This document shows positions 23,327 to 33,471 of a DNA stretch of 64,000 bases, one piece after another; the first letter of the stretch is position 1, and each line of letters starts with the position of its first letter. The translations under genes were made by a program, and so were the position numbers. This DNA comes from Polymyxa betae (Eukaryota > Endomyxa > Phytomyxea > Plasmodiophorida > Plasmodiophoridae). Where the stretch lies: positions 1-64,000 of the forward strand of contig RBZT01000313.1 in the NCBI GenBank assembly GCA_003693705.1, in the 5' to 3' direction. A model generated the notes under the pieces. The model did no database searches, was not told the origin of the DNA, and saw nothing but the letters and a program-made list of their open reading frames with translations.

Positions 23327-23773
23327 TCAGATCTTGTCGAGTTTGGCGGCAATGACTTCAGGATTGTCCTTTCGTAGACGTTCTTGGTGGCGTTTCATGT
23401 AGTCAAACGAACAGCTATGGGAGTCTGCATAACGATGCTCACCACAGAACGTCTCCTGGCACATACATTCAAACTGCTGAGCTAGACGCAGCTTCTTCCG
23501 GCAGACGCTACATCGATGACGATCGCTTTTTTTAACCACAGGAGCTGCGACGACAGGCTCTTTTATCGTTGGCTCAGGTGGCGTGACAGCAGGCTGTAGA
23601 GTAGGAACATTCGGGGCTTCTGGGACAATCGGAGTGCCTTGAGAGGTGGCCTCGGTCTTCATAAGCTCCCTGAAGCATTTCGAACAGAGATCGCGCTGAT
23701 CAGGACGACCAAAGAAACCACACGAGTTCCGGCATAGGGTCGGGGTGGCTGCCATGCCATCATGATTGGCCAT
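23327..23773 (-). CDS. A20/AN1 zinc-finger protein (ZFAND5/6 type)
   Basis: A single-exon ORF of about 148 residues from ATG 23773. The A20 finger (LCRNSCGFFGRPDQRDLCSKC) has C-x3-C-x11-C-x2-C spacing and binds ubiquitin in relatives. The AN1 finger CSVCRKKL...CMCQETFCGEHRYADSHSC has the full set of Cys/His ligands. A Pro/Val-rich linker separates them. These proteins shuttle ubiquitinated clients to the proteasome and respond to stress. The open frame continues upstream to 23899, but MANHDGM just before the A20 finger is the expected start. Confidence 0.85.
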   Translation of the reverse strand: MANHDGMAATPTLCRNSCGFFGRPDQRDLCSKCFRELMKTEATSQGTPIVPEAPNVPTLQPAVTPPEPTIKEPVVAAPVVKKSDRHRCSVCRKKLRLAQQFECMCQETFCGEHRYADSHSCSFDYMKRHQERLRKDNPEVIAAKLDKI

Positions 23774-24907
23774 GATTAAGATTGCAGGTACGGTATGTAG
23801 GGGCTGGCTGTTAATGTAAGAGGTGTGATTAAGATTCTGGTAGGCGGACGGGACGCACGCTTGATTTGAAGAGCCGGATCCTAATTGCAGTTGAGTCACA
23901 GGTGGACAGGAAAGTGACCGGAGGGTGAGCGGGCTGCTGGGGTCTTGGGGTTCTGTCTTTCACTGGTCCTGAGGGTCGGCGATTATTGGGCCACCCACTG
24001 TAGTTAACGTGGCCACTAGTTGGTATGTCCCAAGTCAAGATTTAATGAGAGGGTTTCAGGGGGGCTCTTCCAAGATTGATTCACCACCAATCAATTACTT
24101 GTGCCTTGGGCTTGCGTATACCCCCGACCTGATGATATCAATGTGTTCCTGATATTCTGATAATATCGTTCTTAATATCCAGGTCCAGGTGTTCGTCCTC
24201 TCTCTCTCACCAATCTTTTGCCTCCGACCTACAAAGGAGCTCTAGAATCTTCTCGAACTAATATTAATCCTGTTCTATAGGTAGTCTTCTTCGACCTAAA
24301 GCTTTTGAGGATTTTTCATCATTTTCATTTACTCTCTTCGACTGTCAGCAAAGATCATTCATGTTTCTTATCTCTCTTCGTTCATGCCATAAATTCCATA
24401 ATAGTAGAGACAACAGGCACCGACTTCTCATGGTCTGTTCGTTCAGATTTGTAATTTGCAGTCAATTTTGGATCTCTTAACATCAAAAGTTTTTCACGAT
24501 CCGCTTTCTGATTCGGCTGGTAATGGTTATACTTTGAGATTTGACAAAATTCTAACGTAACTTGAGTGCTGATGTACTCGACTGCACATCTAAAACTTGT
24601 GCAACCAACTTTTGGGTTGAGGATATTTAAAGGGCGGTGCTATCTATCCCCTTCAGCACAAGAAGCGTTTTCTGACGTTCCGGTTAAGTTATACTCGTAG
24701 GTAGATATCAGGATTACACTCCTTTAAAATTTTCCGAACACGCTTGACTCTCATGGTTCTTTTATTGATAAAGCTTCAAAGCATTTTTTAATACAGTATC
24801 GTTAATTTGTAATATTATTCTCCAAAAACGACATCATGATAATATACCTAAGTTAATTCGTATAACAATAACTAGAATGTTGAAGTTACTTGTGTCTGCC
24901 GAAGTTA
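23774..24907. other. Long intergenic region, upstream of the A20/AN1 gene
   Basis: About 1.1 kb with no gene recognised. It includes CT-rich runs (cctctctctctctcacc near 24195). It ends at the TA target-site duplication of the transposon remnant. Confidence 0.5.
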
Positions 24908-25494
24908 CAGTCCTCCATCCCTATAACGACCCTCTTTTTAACGACAGCTTACTTTGTACGGATATTGTTTATGGATACTCTCTACAACGACATCAATGAC
25001 ATGGCGGCGCGGCCCATACGGTCTCTACTCCTTCGAGAAAGATAAGAGTCGTTCGGGATAGCCCAGAAATAGCTGATTGCCGAGCATACATTGAGAACCT
25101 TACAGATAAAAAAATCGAATCGCAGAGCTGGTTCTGAAAGATTGGGTTATCAGGTCTGCGGCTCGACTATTTCTCGCATTGTAAGAGACCTAGGAAGTAC
25201 GAGAATCAAGTGAACAAGCTGATGTTAACGACGACAAATCGAAGCGCATCGAAAATTTGTGTTAAGCACTGCTCGGGATAACCCCCAAGAACTGAAAGAA
25301 CTTTTTTTAAGTTTTGAAGCTTTAATTTTGTATCTATTCGACAAATAAACCATAAAAACATCAAAACTGTTGAATAACTGCTGCTGTTAAAACATAGAAA
25401 TGGTGCATAGCCCGTTAGGAATTCCATATACTTTTATAACGACATTGTCATTAAAAGAAAACCCAGCCAGTGTCGTGATAGAGAGGGAGGACTG
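24908..25494. mobile_element. Decayed pogo/Tc1-mariner-like DNA transposon
   Basis: The element starts CAGTCCTCC at 24908 and ends GGAGGACTG at 25494. The inner ends stay similar for about 25 bases (ctataacgac on the left against ctatcacgac on the right after reverse complement), so these are imperfect terminal inverted repeats. A TA dinucleotide flanks each side (24906-24907 and 25495-25496), the target-site duplication of the Tc1/mariner superfamily. At 587 bp it cannot encode a transposase. Near 25150-25190 a broken frame reads YQVCGSTISRIVRDLGS, reminiscent of the helix-turn-helix of pogo/CENP-B-type transposases. It is a non-autonomous, internally deleted copy. Confidence 0.8.
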
Positions 25495-25657
25495 TAACTC
25501 GATGGTCAAATGTAATGTTACAGTGTATAAGAGTATGTAATGTTACATGAATATATCGGACCCTGTATTAATATGGCTTTTATAACGAGACTACCATTGC
25601 ACATCAAATAAATTCATACTCATCTAATCATCGTTGTACGCACACCTAAGGCGGCCA

Positions 25658-28655
25658 ATGACTTCATCGGCCTTGGCCTTCACCAGTAGCGAGATGAATC
25701 AGGACCAGGCTCATAACATCTGGAACTGTCTTCGTAAAGGTCTTGTTCAAATTCAGAGTGGCAATGCCTCTAGCCTTCGATATGAAGAACTATATCGTAA
25801 TGCCTATACGCTTGTCTTGCATAAGCATGGTGCTCTGCTTCATGATGGTGTCATCAAAACCATTCAAGAAAAATTAGGTTTGGTTTTAGTTCATGCCATG
25901 TCTTGGATATAGATCGACTTGTATTAGATACTATTGCTGAAGCCAGAATTGATTCAGCTTCTGATGAGCAGCTAGTCTGTGTTCTTGTCGCTGAATGGGA
26001 CAATCATAAGCTGGTATCGGCAACCTGTTTTCTACAACATCACCTTGCCAGTTTGTCTTTGTCATATGATTTCGGCAACTTTGATGAGACTTTTACATGT
26101 TTTTTGTTTCAAACATCTCTCTGTGAACATCATTATGGCAAGATGATTGGGACAAGTCTGGCCGATATTCAGCGCGACTGGTTTTAAGATTTTTTTTTAT
26201 CATTTTCAGTTCTATTGCGATTGTATTGAAAGAACTATCTAGACGATGACCATGATTCGTGATGTGCTTATGTATATGGACAAGACATTTTGTGAACGTG
26301 AAGGTCGTCCATTAATATTTCAGACAGGTGTGCGTCTTTTCTCACAAACTATTATCAAAAGACCCAGCTGTCAATCTCGATTACAGTCTATATTGCTTCG
26401 ATATATTCACTGTGAACGGCATAACGAATCAATTGATCAATCTTTGGTGAAACATTGCTTATCGATGTTGGTTGAATGTGGAACTGGATGTTCTAGTAAG
26501 AAGGATGAAAAGGAAGAACTTTATGCTCAGCTATTTGAGAAAGCGTTTTTAGGTAGGTGCACATTTACTTTACGCTCGTTTGCTAATTGTCATGCTTTTA
26601 GATGATACACGACAATTCTATCGCCAGGAATCTGCCGAATTTATATCGCAGAACAGTGTCCCCGATTATCTTCGCAAGATTGAGCAGCGCTTGAACGAAG
26701 TATGTTATAAGTCCTAGAGGGCCAGTATACGATTTGGCCGCTAATTCAGGATGTAGGAAGATGCCCGCGCCGACCATTACCTGTACAGCGAGACGAAACC
26801 TCGGTTAAGGGCGGTTTGTCATGAAGAGCTCGTTGCCCAATATGCTCAACAACTTGTTGAGAACCCAAATTCTGGCTGTCAGGTGATGTTCCAGCATAAT
26901 CAAATTAACAGTAGCTCAGTGCTATATGACATCACATCATGATAATAGTTTTTGGACAGATTTGCATCGAATGTACACTCTTTTTAAACGATGTCCGGAT
27001 ACGTTAACGTATATCTTGGATGCAATGAAATCGGTTGTGAGATTATCAGGGGAGCTATTAGTTCATGATCAGGAAAACAGCAGAGTAATTTACAATCATG
27101 TTTATCATCGCTTTCTCAATATTGTTTAGGATCCACATCGATTTGTGCAGGCGTGTCTCGATCTCAGAAGCAAATTCTTCACCATCGTTCACCAGTCCTT
27201 CGAGGGGGATCGTAATTTTGCCAAATGCCTTAAGGAAGCGTTCGAGCATTTCATCAATCTAGGTCTGAAGATCGGTATTGTTTTTGACGTTAATCTTACT
27301 TGACCGTTGTCCAGACTCTCGGGCAGCACAATATTTAGCGTCTTATACAGACCATATGTTGAAGAAAGGTCTTCGTGGCTGTAATGAAGAGGAGATTGAG
27401 TCCAAGCTTGAGCAGATCATCACCATCTTCCGGTTAGCCTCAAAATCTCATTCTAGTTTTTATTAATCATATTTCATAGTTACATCCTGGATAAAGACGT
27501 TTTCGAAGAATTCTACAAGGTTCACTTATCTGCTCGATTACTTGCTAATGCTCACATATCCGATGATGTTGAGAAGTCTATGATCGCCAAGTAATTCAGG
27601 TTATACATTTTTGCTAATCAGAGATGGTAATTGTTGCAGGCTGAAAGCTGAATGTGGTCATCAATTCACATCGAAGCTCGAAGGGATGTTTAAAAACATT
27701 GAATTGTCAAATGAGCTGAATCAAGGATTCCAACAGTTAGCTACAATTCCACATACATATAAGCAAATTTCTGTCAATGTTTTAACCTCGGTACAATTAT
27801 TTCATTCAATCGGTATCTTCCAACTCAGACAAATGCAGGGCTTTTGGCCGTTTTCCGAATCACCGAAATGCCATCTGCCGGCATGTCTCGAGGCCTCCTG
27901 CGAGTTCTTCTCAGCCTACTACAAATCTAAGCACGCTGGTCACAAGATCTTCTGGCAGACATCATTGGGATCAGCCGAACTCAACGTCAGGTTCAAACCC
28001 GGCCGAAAAGAGCTCATCGTGCACACTTATCAGATGTGCATTCTGATGCTGTTTAACGACGCAGACAGCATCACGTTTGCAGAGATTCAAAACTTGACTG
28101 GAATACCATCGAATGAAATTCAGCGCCACCTCCTTTCATTAGCTCATCCTAAGGTATGATGTCTCTTCAAAATCGATAGCATCGGGTTTAACCACGAGTA
28201 ATCTCCAGGTCCGGATATTACTCAAAAACCCTAATACGAAGCAGATTGCATCCGATCACGTGTTCACTTTTAACAAAATGTACACATCAAATCTGTTCAG
28301 GGTGAAAGTACCACTGTTGCAGGCCAGCTCAGGTGACAATAAGAACTCAGAACCGGGTTCTGATAAGGAAATCACCAAAGCCATCAATGAAGCGCGAAAT
28401 AATCGCATCGATGCCGCCATTGTTCGGATTCTGAAGGTTAGAAGGGCATCTTCAGTAGCCGCCGTAATTTTAATCAATATGCAGGCTCGGCGAACTATTG
28501 AGCATAGTCTGTTGGTGGCTGAAGTCTCAAAACAGTTACAAACTCGGTTCAGTGCAGAGCCAATTGCAATCAAAAGACGAATCGAATCATTAATCGAGAG
28601 GGACTATCTAGAACGTGACAAAGACGATCGACGATTGTACCACTATCTGGCATGA
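25658..28655 (+). CDS. CUL3: Cullin-3-type ubiquitin ligase scaffold
   Basis: A multi-exon gene of about ten short introns. The N-terminus reads [14 protein letters not shown]...[17 protein letters not shown], the cullin-3 signature for BTB-protein binding. The cullin repeats contain [10 protein letters not shown]...[11 protein letters not shown]. The C-terminal region has DAAIVRILK with the neddylation lysine, then after an intron [14 protein letters not shown] and ending [26 protein letters not shown], the winged-helix tail shared by all cullins. CUL3 joins BTB adaptors to the RBX1 RING. The COP9 signalosome subunit 1 gene at 62699 belongs to the machine that removes NEDD8 from cullins. ATG 25658 is the first in frame. 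Internal exon borders were only partly checked. Confidence 0.9.
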
Positions 28656-28784
28656 TTTTTTTATTATTTGATGAGTTTAAATTATACTTTTAGAGATCGC
28701 CCATTATAGTTTGGATATCATACGTTTATCGTAGTCAAATAGAAATAGGCAGATTACCTGTTCAAAGTCTTCGGTCAAGAGAAA

Positions 28785-28910
28785 ATGCCAAAAATTCTCG
28801 AAAGTGACTTCTGCGCTTCGGACTTCGTCGGATACCTCGATGATGGTTCCAATGAAATGCCTGCAGAAATTATTGAAATTTCAACAACATCAACTTCGAA
28901 TGCTGAGTAG
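28785..28910 (+). other. In-frame upstream ORF of the DHX37 gene
   Basis: A 41-codon ORF (ATG 28785, stop TAG 28908-28910) ends three bases before the helicase ATG at 28914 and is in the same frame. Its product is acidic and looks coding (MPKILESDFCASDFVGYLDD...). It may be a regulatory uORF, or a former N-terminus separated by the TAG, or a readthrough extension. Confidence 0.4.
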
Positions 28911-28913
28911 ATA

Positions 28914-31900
28914 ATGGAGGATTTGATTAGTGATGAACTTCGTGCAGAATTAGGTGACAATGTCTCTATTCTGCCGGCGAAACGTGCTCGAGCCAAATCA
29001 CAACCCGGGCCAGTACGTCCAGCTCCCAAGCCGTTGTCGGCAAGCGCACAGAAAAAATTGGCGAAAATACAGAAGAAAGCCGATAAAGCTGCTCGTGCTA
29101 AACGCCTAGAATCTATCCAATCACGTTCGTTATCAGAAATAGATGTTCGTCTGATGCAATCATCAGGACGGGTTGGACAAAGAGATTCACGAAGACAGAT
29201 GGCTAAACGTGATCTCTGTATGGCGAGATCTGGACTAAAATCTTTATCAGCAGATGGGCGACATCTGGTTGAAGTGGACATGGATCGTATTGATGGTGAT
29301 ATGAGTATGGATGATAGAAAGGAACCCCTAACTACATCTAACAATAATGTAACCTCCATCAGTAACAATACCAACACACATATCATCTCAACACCATCTT
29401 GTACTATTACTCCAATATCATCCATATCGCAGGCAGCTCCAATTCCTGTCATACACGTCTCTCAGCGTCCCAAACGACGTCGTCGTGTGTTAATAGACGT
29501 GACACAATCGGGTGTGGTGCCAGCATCACTACCTTCATCTATAGTTGAAGTTAGTGATCATGTACCTGAATCATTATCACATGATATCAATATCAATCAT
29601 GAATCCAATCCACCGTCTTCCAATCAGCTTACTCCATCGTCTTCCTCCAACATCACCACACCCCATGCTAAGACCACTACATCAGCAATCCCAAACCCAA
29701 ATCGATTTGTGGTTATAGAACGTCCTGAATGTATTGAATCACAACGGCGTCAACTGCCTGTATATATGGAAGAACAGAAGATTATGGAGGCTATAACAGA
29801 TCATGATATCATTTTATTATGCGGTGCAACTGGTTCGGGGAAAACCACTCAGATTCCACAGTTTCTATACGAGGGCGGATATGGATCTTTACCAGATCGT
29901 AATGGTGGCATTGGTATTACTCAGCCACGACGTGTAGCAGCTGTTGCTATGGCAGATCGTGTTAGGACTGAGATGGGTAATCATAGACATCGTGTTGCAT
30001 ATCAAATACGTTATGATGGACATCAAGTTAATCAAGATACTGCTATCAAGTTCATGACAGATGGGATACTTCTAAGAGAGATTCAGGCAGATTTCCTTCT
30101 AACTTCATATTCTGTTATTATCATTGATGAAGCTCATGAACGTAGTCTTAATACCGATGTCCTTATTGGATTATTATCCCGAATTGTTCCATTACGTCGT
30201 CGTACATTGCCAAAGTCACCTCTGAAGCTGATTATCATGTCGGCAACACTTCGTGTGCAGGATTTCGCTGATAATGGGAATTTATTCCCTGAAGGTGCTC
30301 CTCCTATTGTAGAAGTAGCTGGACGTCAACATCCAGTTACTATTCATTTCAGCAAGAAGACATCGCCTGATTATATCACTACTACTATTGATAAGATCAC
30401 ACAGATACATCGCCAATTACCTCATGGTGGTATTCTAGCATTTGTACCTGGTAAACATGATATTGATGTTATTATCAACAAGTTGCAACAACGCCTTCCA
30501 ACCCAAAATCACACAGCTAACCATGAAAATGATCTGGATCGTGATCGATTCTGGAATGGCGGACATGATCTGATTGATGCAGATGATGACCTATTTGATG
30601 ATCGTCGTGCTGATGATGACGATGATTATAATGAGGATAAGGACGCATTATCAGATCTCGAATGGAATGGTGAAGATACTCCTATTATATCTAATCGTCC
30701 TTGTGTTATTGTTCCATTACATGCCCTATTATCACCTTCAGATCAAGTTCGTGCATTTGAACCTCTTCCAACCCCTGAACATCGTCTCATTGTCGTGGCC
30801 ACAAATGTTGCTGAGACATCATTAACATTACCAGATATCAAATATGTAGTTGATTGTGGCAGAGAAAAACGTCGAGTATATGATCCTAACACGGGTCTCT
30901 CAGCGCTCACTGTCAGTTTTATCTCACGACCATCTGCAGATCAACGTGCAGGTCGTGCTGGACGTACTGGTCCGGGACATGTATACCGGCTATTCAGTAA
31001 TGCCGTTTATGATAATGAATTGGATGAAGCTGGTGCTGTTGAGATTGAACAATGTCCAATTGATGCTACTGTATTAGCTTTAAAGGCAATGTCTATTGAT
31101 GATGTCAGCAAATTTCCATTCCCAACTCCACCTCCATCTGCTGCATTACAGGCAGCATTGACATTATTAACTCGACTTGGAGCTCTGGAATCCAAATCGC
31201 CTCATGCTATTACTGGTATTGGAAGAATGATGGCATCATTACCTTTATCACCAAGATATGGAAGAATGATGGCTGTTTCTACACAAGATGGTTGTCGTCC
31301 ATATGTTATTGCTATTGTGTCATTAATGTCAATCGAAGAAATCTTTGTCAATGACAGGTCTGATCAGGGCCAACAAGTATCGTATCGTCAAGTACGTCAG
31401 AAATGGTCGGATCCAAATTCCGATGTGTTGGGCGCTCTGGCCCTCGTGCTGGCCCATGGGTTCGCTCATGATCCGGCTGCTTTCTGTCGCGAAAATTATC
31501 TACGACCGAGGGCCATTTTTGAGATCGGTCGTCTACGTCGTCAACTGCATAAACAGCTGGGCCTGGGTGCAGTTCCGGTCCTGGGACCACCCAGCCCAGA
31601 CCAACGCGCTCTGCTTTGTCAAATGATCGGGGCCGGGTTCTGCGATCAAATCGCACGACGTCATCCGTCAGTTCCTGGTGCCTTCGAATGCATCGGGGTC
31701 TCAGATCCTGTTTATATCCATCCTGATTCGGATATGGTTCGATGTGACCCACCACCCGATTTAGTCGCTTATCGCGATCTGCTACATTCCACTTCAGGCC
31801 AAATTCGTATTCGTGGTCTCACCCGTCTCCAGTTTCGTCATTTATATCATCTATGTCCACAGCTATGTCAAGTTTCACCTCGACCACGTCCGGATCGTCC

Positions 31901-32300
31901 AGCACAATACAACGAAGATCAGGATCGTATATATTCCTGGTACACATGCACATATGGTCCTGGACGTTGGCCATTACCTGATGTATTACAACCACCGAAC
32001 TCGTTCAAGTATGAACGGGTCTGGTTCGTTCGTCTTCTTCTGCAAGGCGATTTGATTTCTTCCTGGAAGCAGCTCGGTCCATGGCTGGCCTATCGACCTT
32101 CTACTTTCACCGAGATCCAGGCCCAGACCCGGCCCGTCATGGAGTTTGTGAATCAGTTCATATCCGGGCTGACTTCGGTTTCAGCCCTTCGTCAGCGTTG
32201 GGCCCAGAATCCGTCGTTCCTGAAGTCGCACACTCGGGACCTAATCCAGAGATCATGCCGTGATCGACTTGACATCATATGGTCTCAATTAATAAAATGA
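28914..32300 (+). CDS. DHX37: DEAH-box RNA helicase DHX37/Dhr1 (Ecm16)
   Basis: A single-exon ORF of 1128 residues. The N-terminus holds NVSILPAKRAR, matching the family LPxKxxK stretch. The helicase core carries GATGSGKT (Walker A), TQPRRVAA (Ia), DEAH in IIIDEAHERSLN (II), SAT in MSATLR (III), and QRAGRAGRTGPG (VI). An acidic Asp-rich insert at about residues 540-580 interrupts RecA2, as in Dhr1/DHX37. HA2, OB and a C-terminal domain (YERVWFVRLLLQ onward) follow. Dhr1/DHX37 unwinds U3 snoRNA from 18S pre-rRNA in small-subunit assembly. It has no introns, while most neighbours have several. An in-frame upstream ORF ends just before the start. Confidence 0.9.
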   Translation: MEDLISDELRAELGDNVSILPAKRARAKSQPGPVRPAPKPLSASAQKKLAKIQKKADKAARAKRLESIQSRSLSEIDVRLMQSSGRVGQRDSRRQMAKRDLCMARSGLKSLSADGRHLVEVDMDRIDGDMSMDDRKEPLTTSNNNVTSISNNTNTHIISTPSCTITPISSISQAAPIPVIHVSQRPKRRRRVLIDVTQSGVVPASLPSSIVEVSDHVPESLSHDININHESNPPSSNQLTPSSSSNITTPHAKTTTSAIPNPNRFVVIERPECIESQRRQLPVYMEEQKIMEAITDHDIILLCGATGSGKTTQIPQFLYEGGYGSLPDRNGGIGITQPRRVAAVAMADRVRTEMGNHRHRVAYQIRYDGHQVNQDTAIKFMTDGILLREIQADFLLTSYSVIIIDEAHERSLNTDVLIGLLSRIVPLRRRTLPKSPLKLIIMSATLRVQDFADNGNLFPEGAPPIVEVAGRQHPVTIHFSKKTSPDYITTTIDKITQIHRQLPHGGILAFVPGKHDIDVIINKLQQRLPTQNHTANHENDLDRDRFWNGGHDLIDADDDLFDDRRADDDDDYNEDKDALSDLEWNGEDTPIISNRPCVIVPLHALLSPSDQVRAFEPLPTPEHRLIVVATNVAETSLTLPDIKYVVDCGREKRRVYDPNTGLSALTVSFISRPSADQRAGRAGRTGPGHVYRLFSNAVYDNELDEAGAVEIEQCPIDATVLALKAMSIDDVSKFPFPTPPPSAALQAALTLLTRLGALESKSPHAITGIGRMMASLPLSPRYGRMMAVSTQDGCRPYVIAIVSLMSIEEIFVNDRSDQGQQVSYRQVRQKWSDPNSDVLGALALVLAHGFAHDPAAFCRENYLRPRAIFEIGRLRRQLHKQLGLGAVPVLGPPSPDQRALLCQMIGAGFCDQIARRHPSVPGAFECIGVSDPVYIHPDSDMVRCDPPPDLVAYRDLLHSTSGQIRIRGLTRLQFRHLYHLCPQLCQVSPRPRPDRPAQYNEDQDRIYSWYTCTYGPGRWPLPDVLQPPNSFKYERVWFVRLLLQGDLISSWKQLGPWLAYRPSTFTEIQAQTRPVMEFVNQFISGLTSVSALRQRWAQNPSFLKSHTRDLIQRSCRDRLDIIWSQLIK

Positions 32301-32612
32301 AGAGATGAAATCGCTGACTGACTGAGAATGGGCTGCTGCTCTCAATATTGTGACTGTATTTGTCTACTGACCAGTGTCCCTGTTACTATCACTTTCGTCT
32401 TTCTACTTTCTTACAATTGTGTTTTACGTTCCTTCTCTATATATGTTTCAATTGTCATAACTGCTCTATCAAGTGACAGATGCCTGATTGAAGCTCATAC
32501 CAGAAAGAATCTGAATAATAATTACTGTATTAGATATAGCGATCTGATGGGTTCACAAGTTGTGCTGTGTTGTGTTGCCGATTAGCAGGAATCATTCATG
32601 GCATGGGTAGCT
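32301..32612. other. Convergent intergenic region
   Basis: It lies between the DHX37 stop and the stop of the minus-strand zinc-finger gene. No gene or RNA recognised. Confidence 0.5.
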
Positions 32613-33239
32613 CTAGAAGGCGCCTGGCTCTCCATCGGTTTTGTTTGTGTAAATCAGTTTTAATATGGGATCGTCAAGGTCTGAGCTGCCATGCTGCGAA
32701 TATGCTGGCATCTTAACTGGATCTTGAAATTTACTGAGTCGATATAACGACTGCATCAACCTCATTCTCGTATTAAGATCTAACTGCGAGATGGTCCTTT
32801 GAACTTCAGATAGATTGTTTTCGCCTTGATCGGCCTGCTGTTGGGCGCTCCATTGATCACGATGTTGTTCGAGAAAGCAGCTGACGATATGCCCGTGTAA
32901 GGTCTGGCCAGGGACATTACATGTAATAGCTAAATCACAGGTTGGACACTGTAATGTCTTCCTTACTGCATGATGTCCATCAGGGGAAGAAATATTCGCA
33001 GAATGTCCCCACATATTCGTTGCTGGCAGCATGGTGGGCGGTGCAGGAACCGGCAGCGATGACGTTAAAGCTGAAGTCGAATAGAAGTCGTAAGTGTTAG
33101 AGGTTGATTCGGTATCGAGATCCCAGGATAAGAAGCTCTCAATATCGTTGCTTGTAGACAGACCACCGAATACGGAGCTGCCATCATCGTCATGTAAGGT
33201 TGAGTTCGAGTTCGAATAAGGACAAAACGTGCTATTCAT
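32613..33239 (-). CDS. Orphan protein with CxxC/HxxxC zinc-finger-like motif
   Basis: A single-exon ORF of 208 residues. The first 95 residues are Ser/Asn/Thr-rich and look disordered. Residues about 97-128 contain CPTCDLAIT...LHGHIVSCFLEQH, a C-x2-C...H-x3-C arrangement like small ubiquitin-binding or DNA-binding fingers. Then a short helical block SEVQRTISQLDLNTRMRLMQ followed by SLYRLSK resembles a motif I know from plant LNK-type and some fungal regulators (D-x-x-x-R-x-x-x-x-x-SLYRLA). A transcription co-regulator is plausible, but no family is assigned. It is convergent with DHX37. Confidence 0.6.
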   Translation of the reverse strand: MNSTFCPYSNSNSTLHDDDGSSVFGGLSTSNDIESFLSWDLDTESTSNTYDFYSTSALTSSLPVPAPPTMLPATNMWGHSANISSPDGHHAVRKTLQCPTCDLAITCNVPGQTLHGHIVSCFLEQHRDQWSAQQQADQGENNLSEVQRTISQLDLNTRMRLMQSLYRLSKFQDPVKMPAYSQHGSSDLDDPILKLIYTNKTDGEPGAF

Positions 33240-33471
33240 GAACGATGATGAAGAGATACGACCCTGCTAATCGAGCAACACAACCAATTGAATGAGCAAC
33301 GATCGGATCGTTCCGAGGTACGTTGAGATGGTGCAATGGCGACAACCAGGTTTATATGATTAAGATCGATTAAAGCGATGCCCTAATGGGAAGGGTCGTC
33401 GTCACTGAGTACCCCCGATCACATTGACTGCAACCTAACTCGGTAACTCCTGCAACAACTGCAACATTCAG

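Noticed and set aside
28775-29452. Open frame of 225 codons on the minus strand
   Set aside because: It lies opposite the 5' part of DHX37 and shows no domain. The plus-strand frame is clearly coding.
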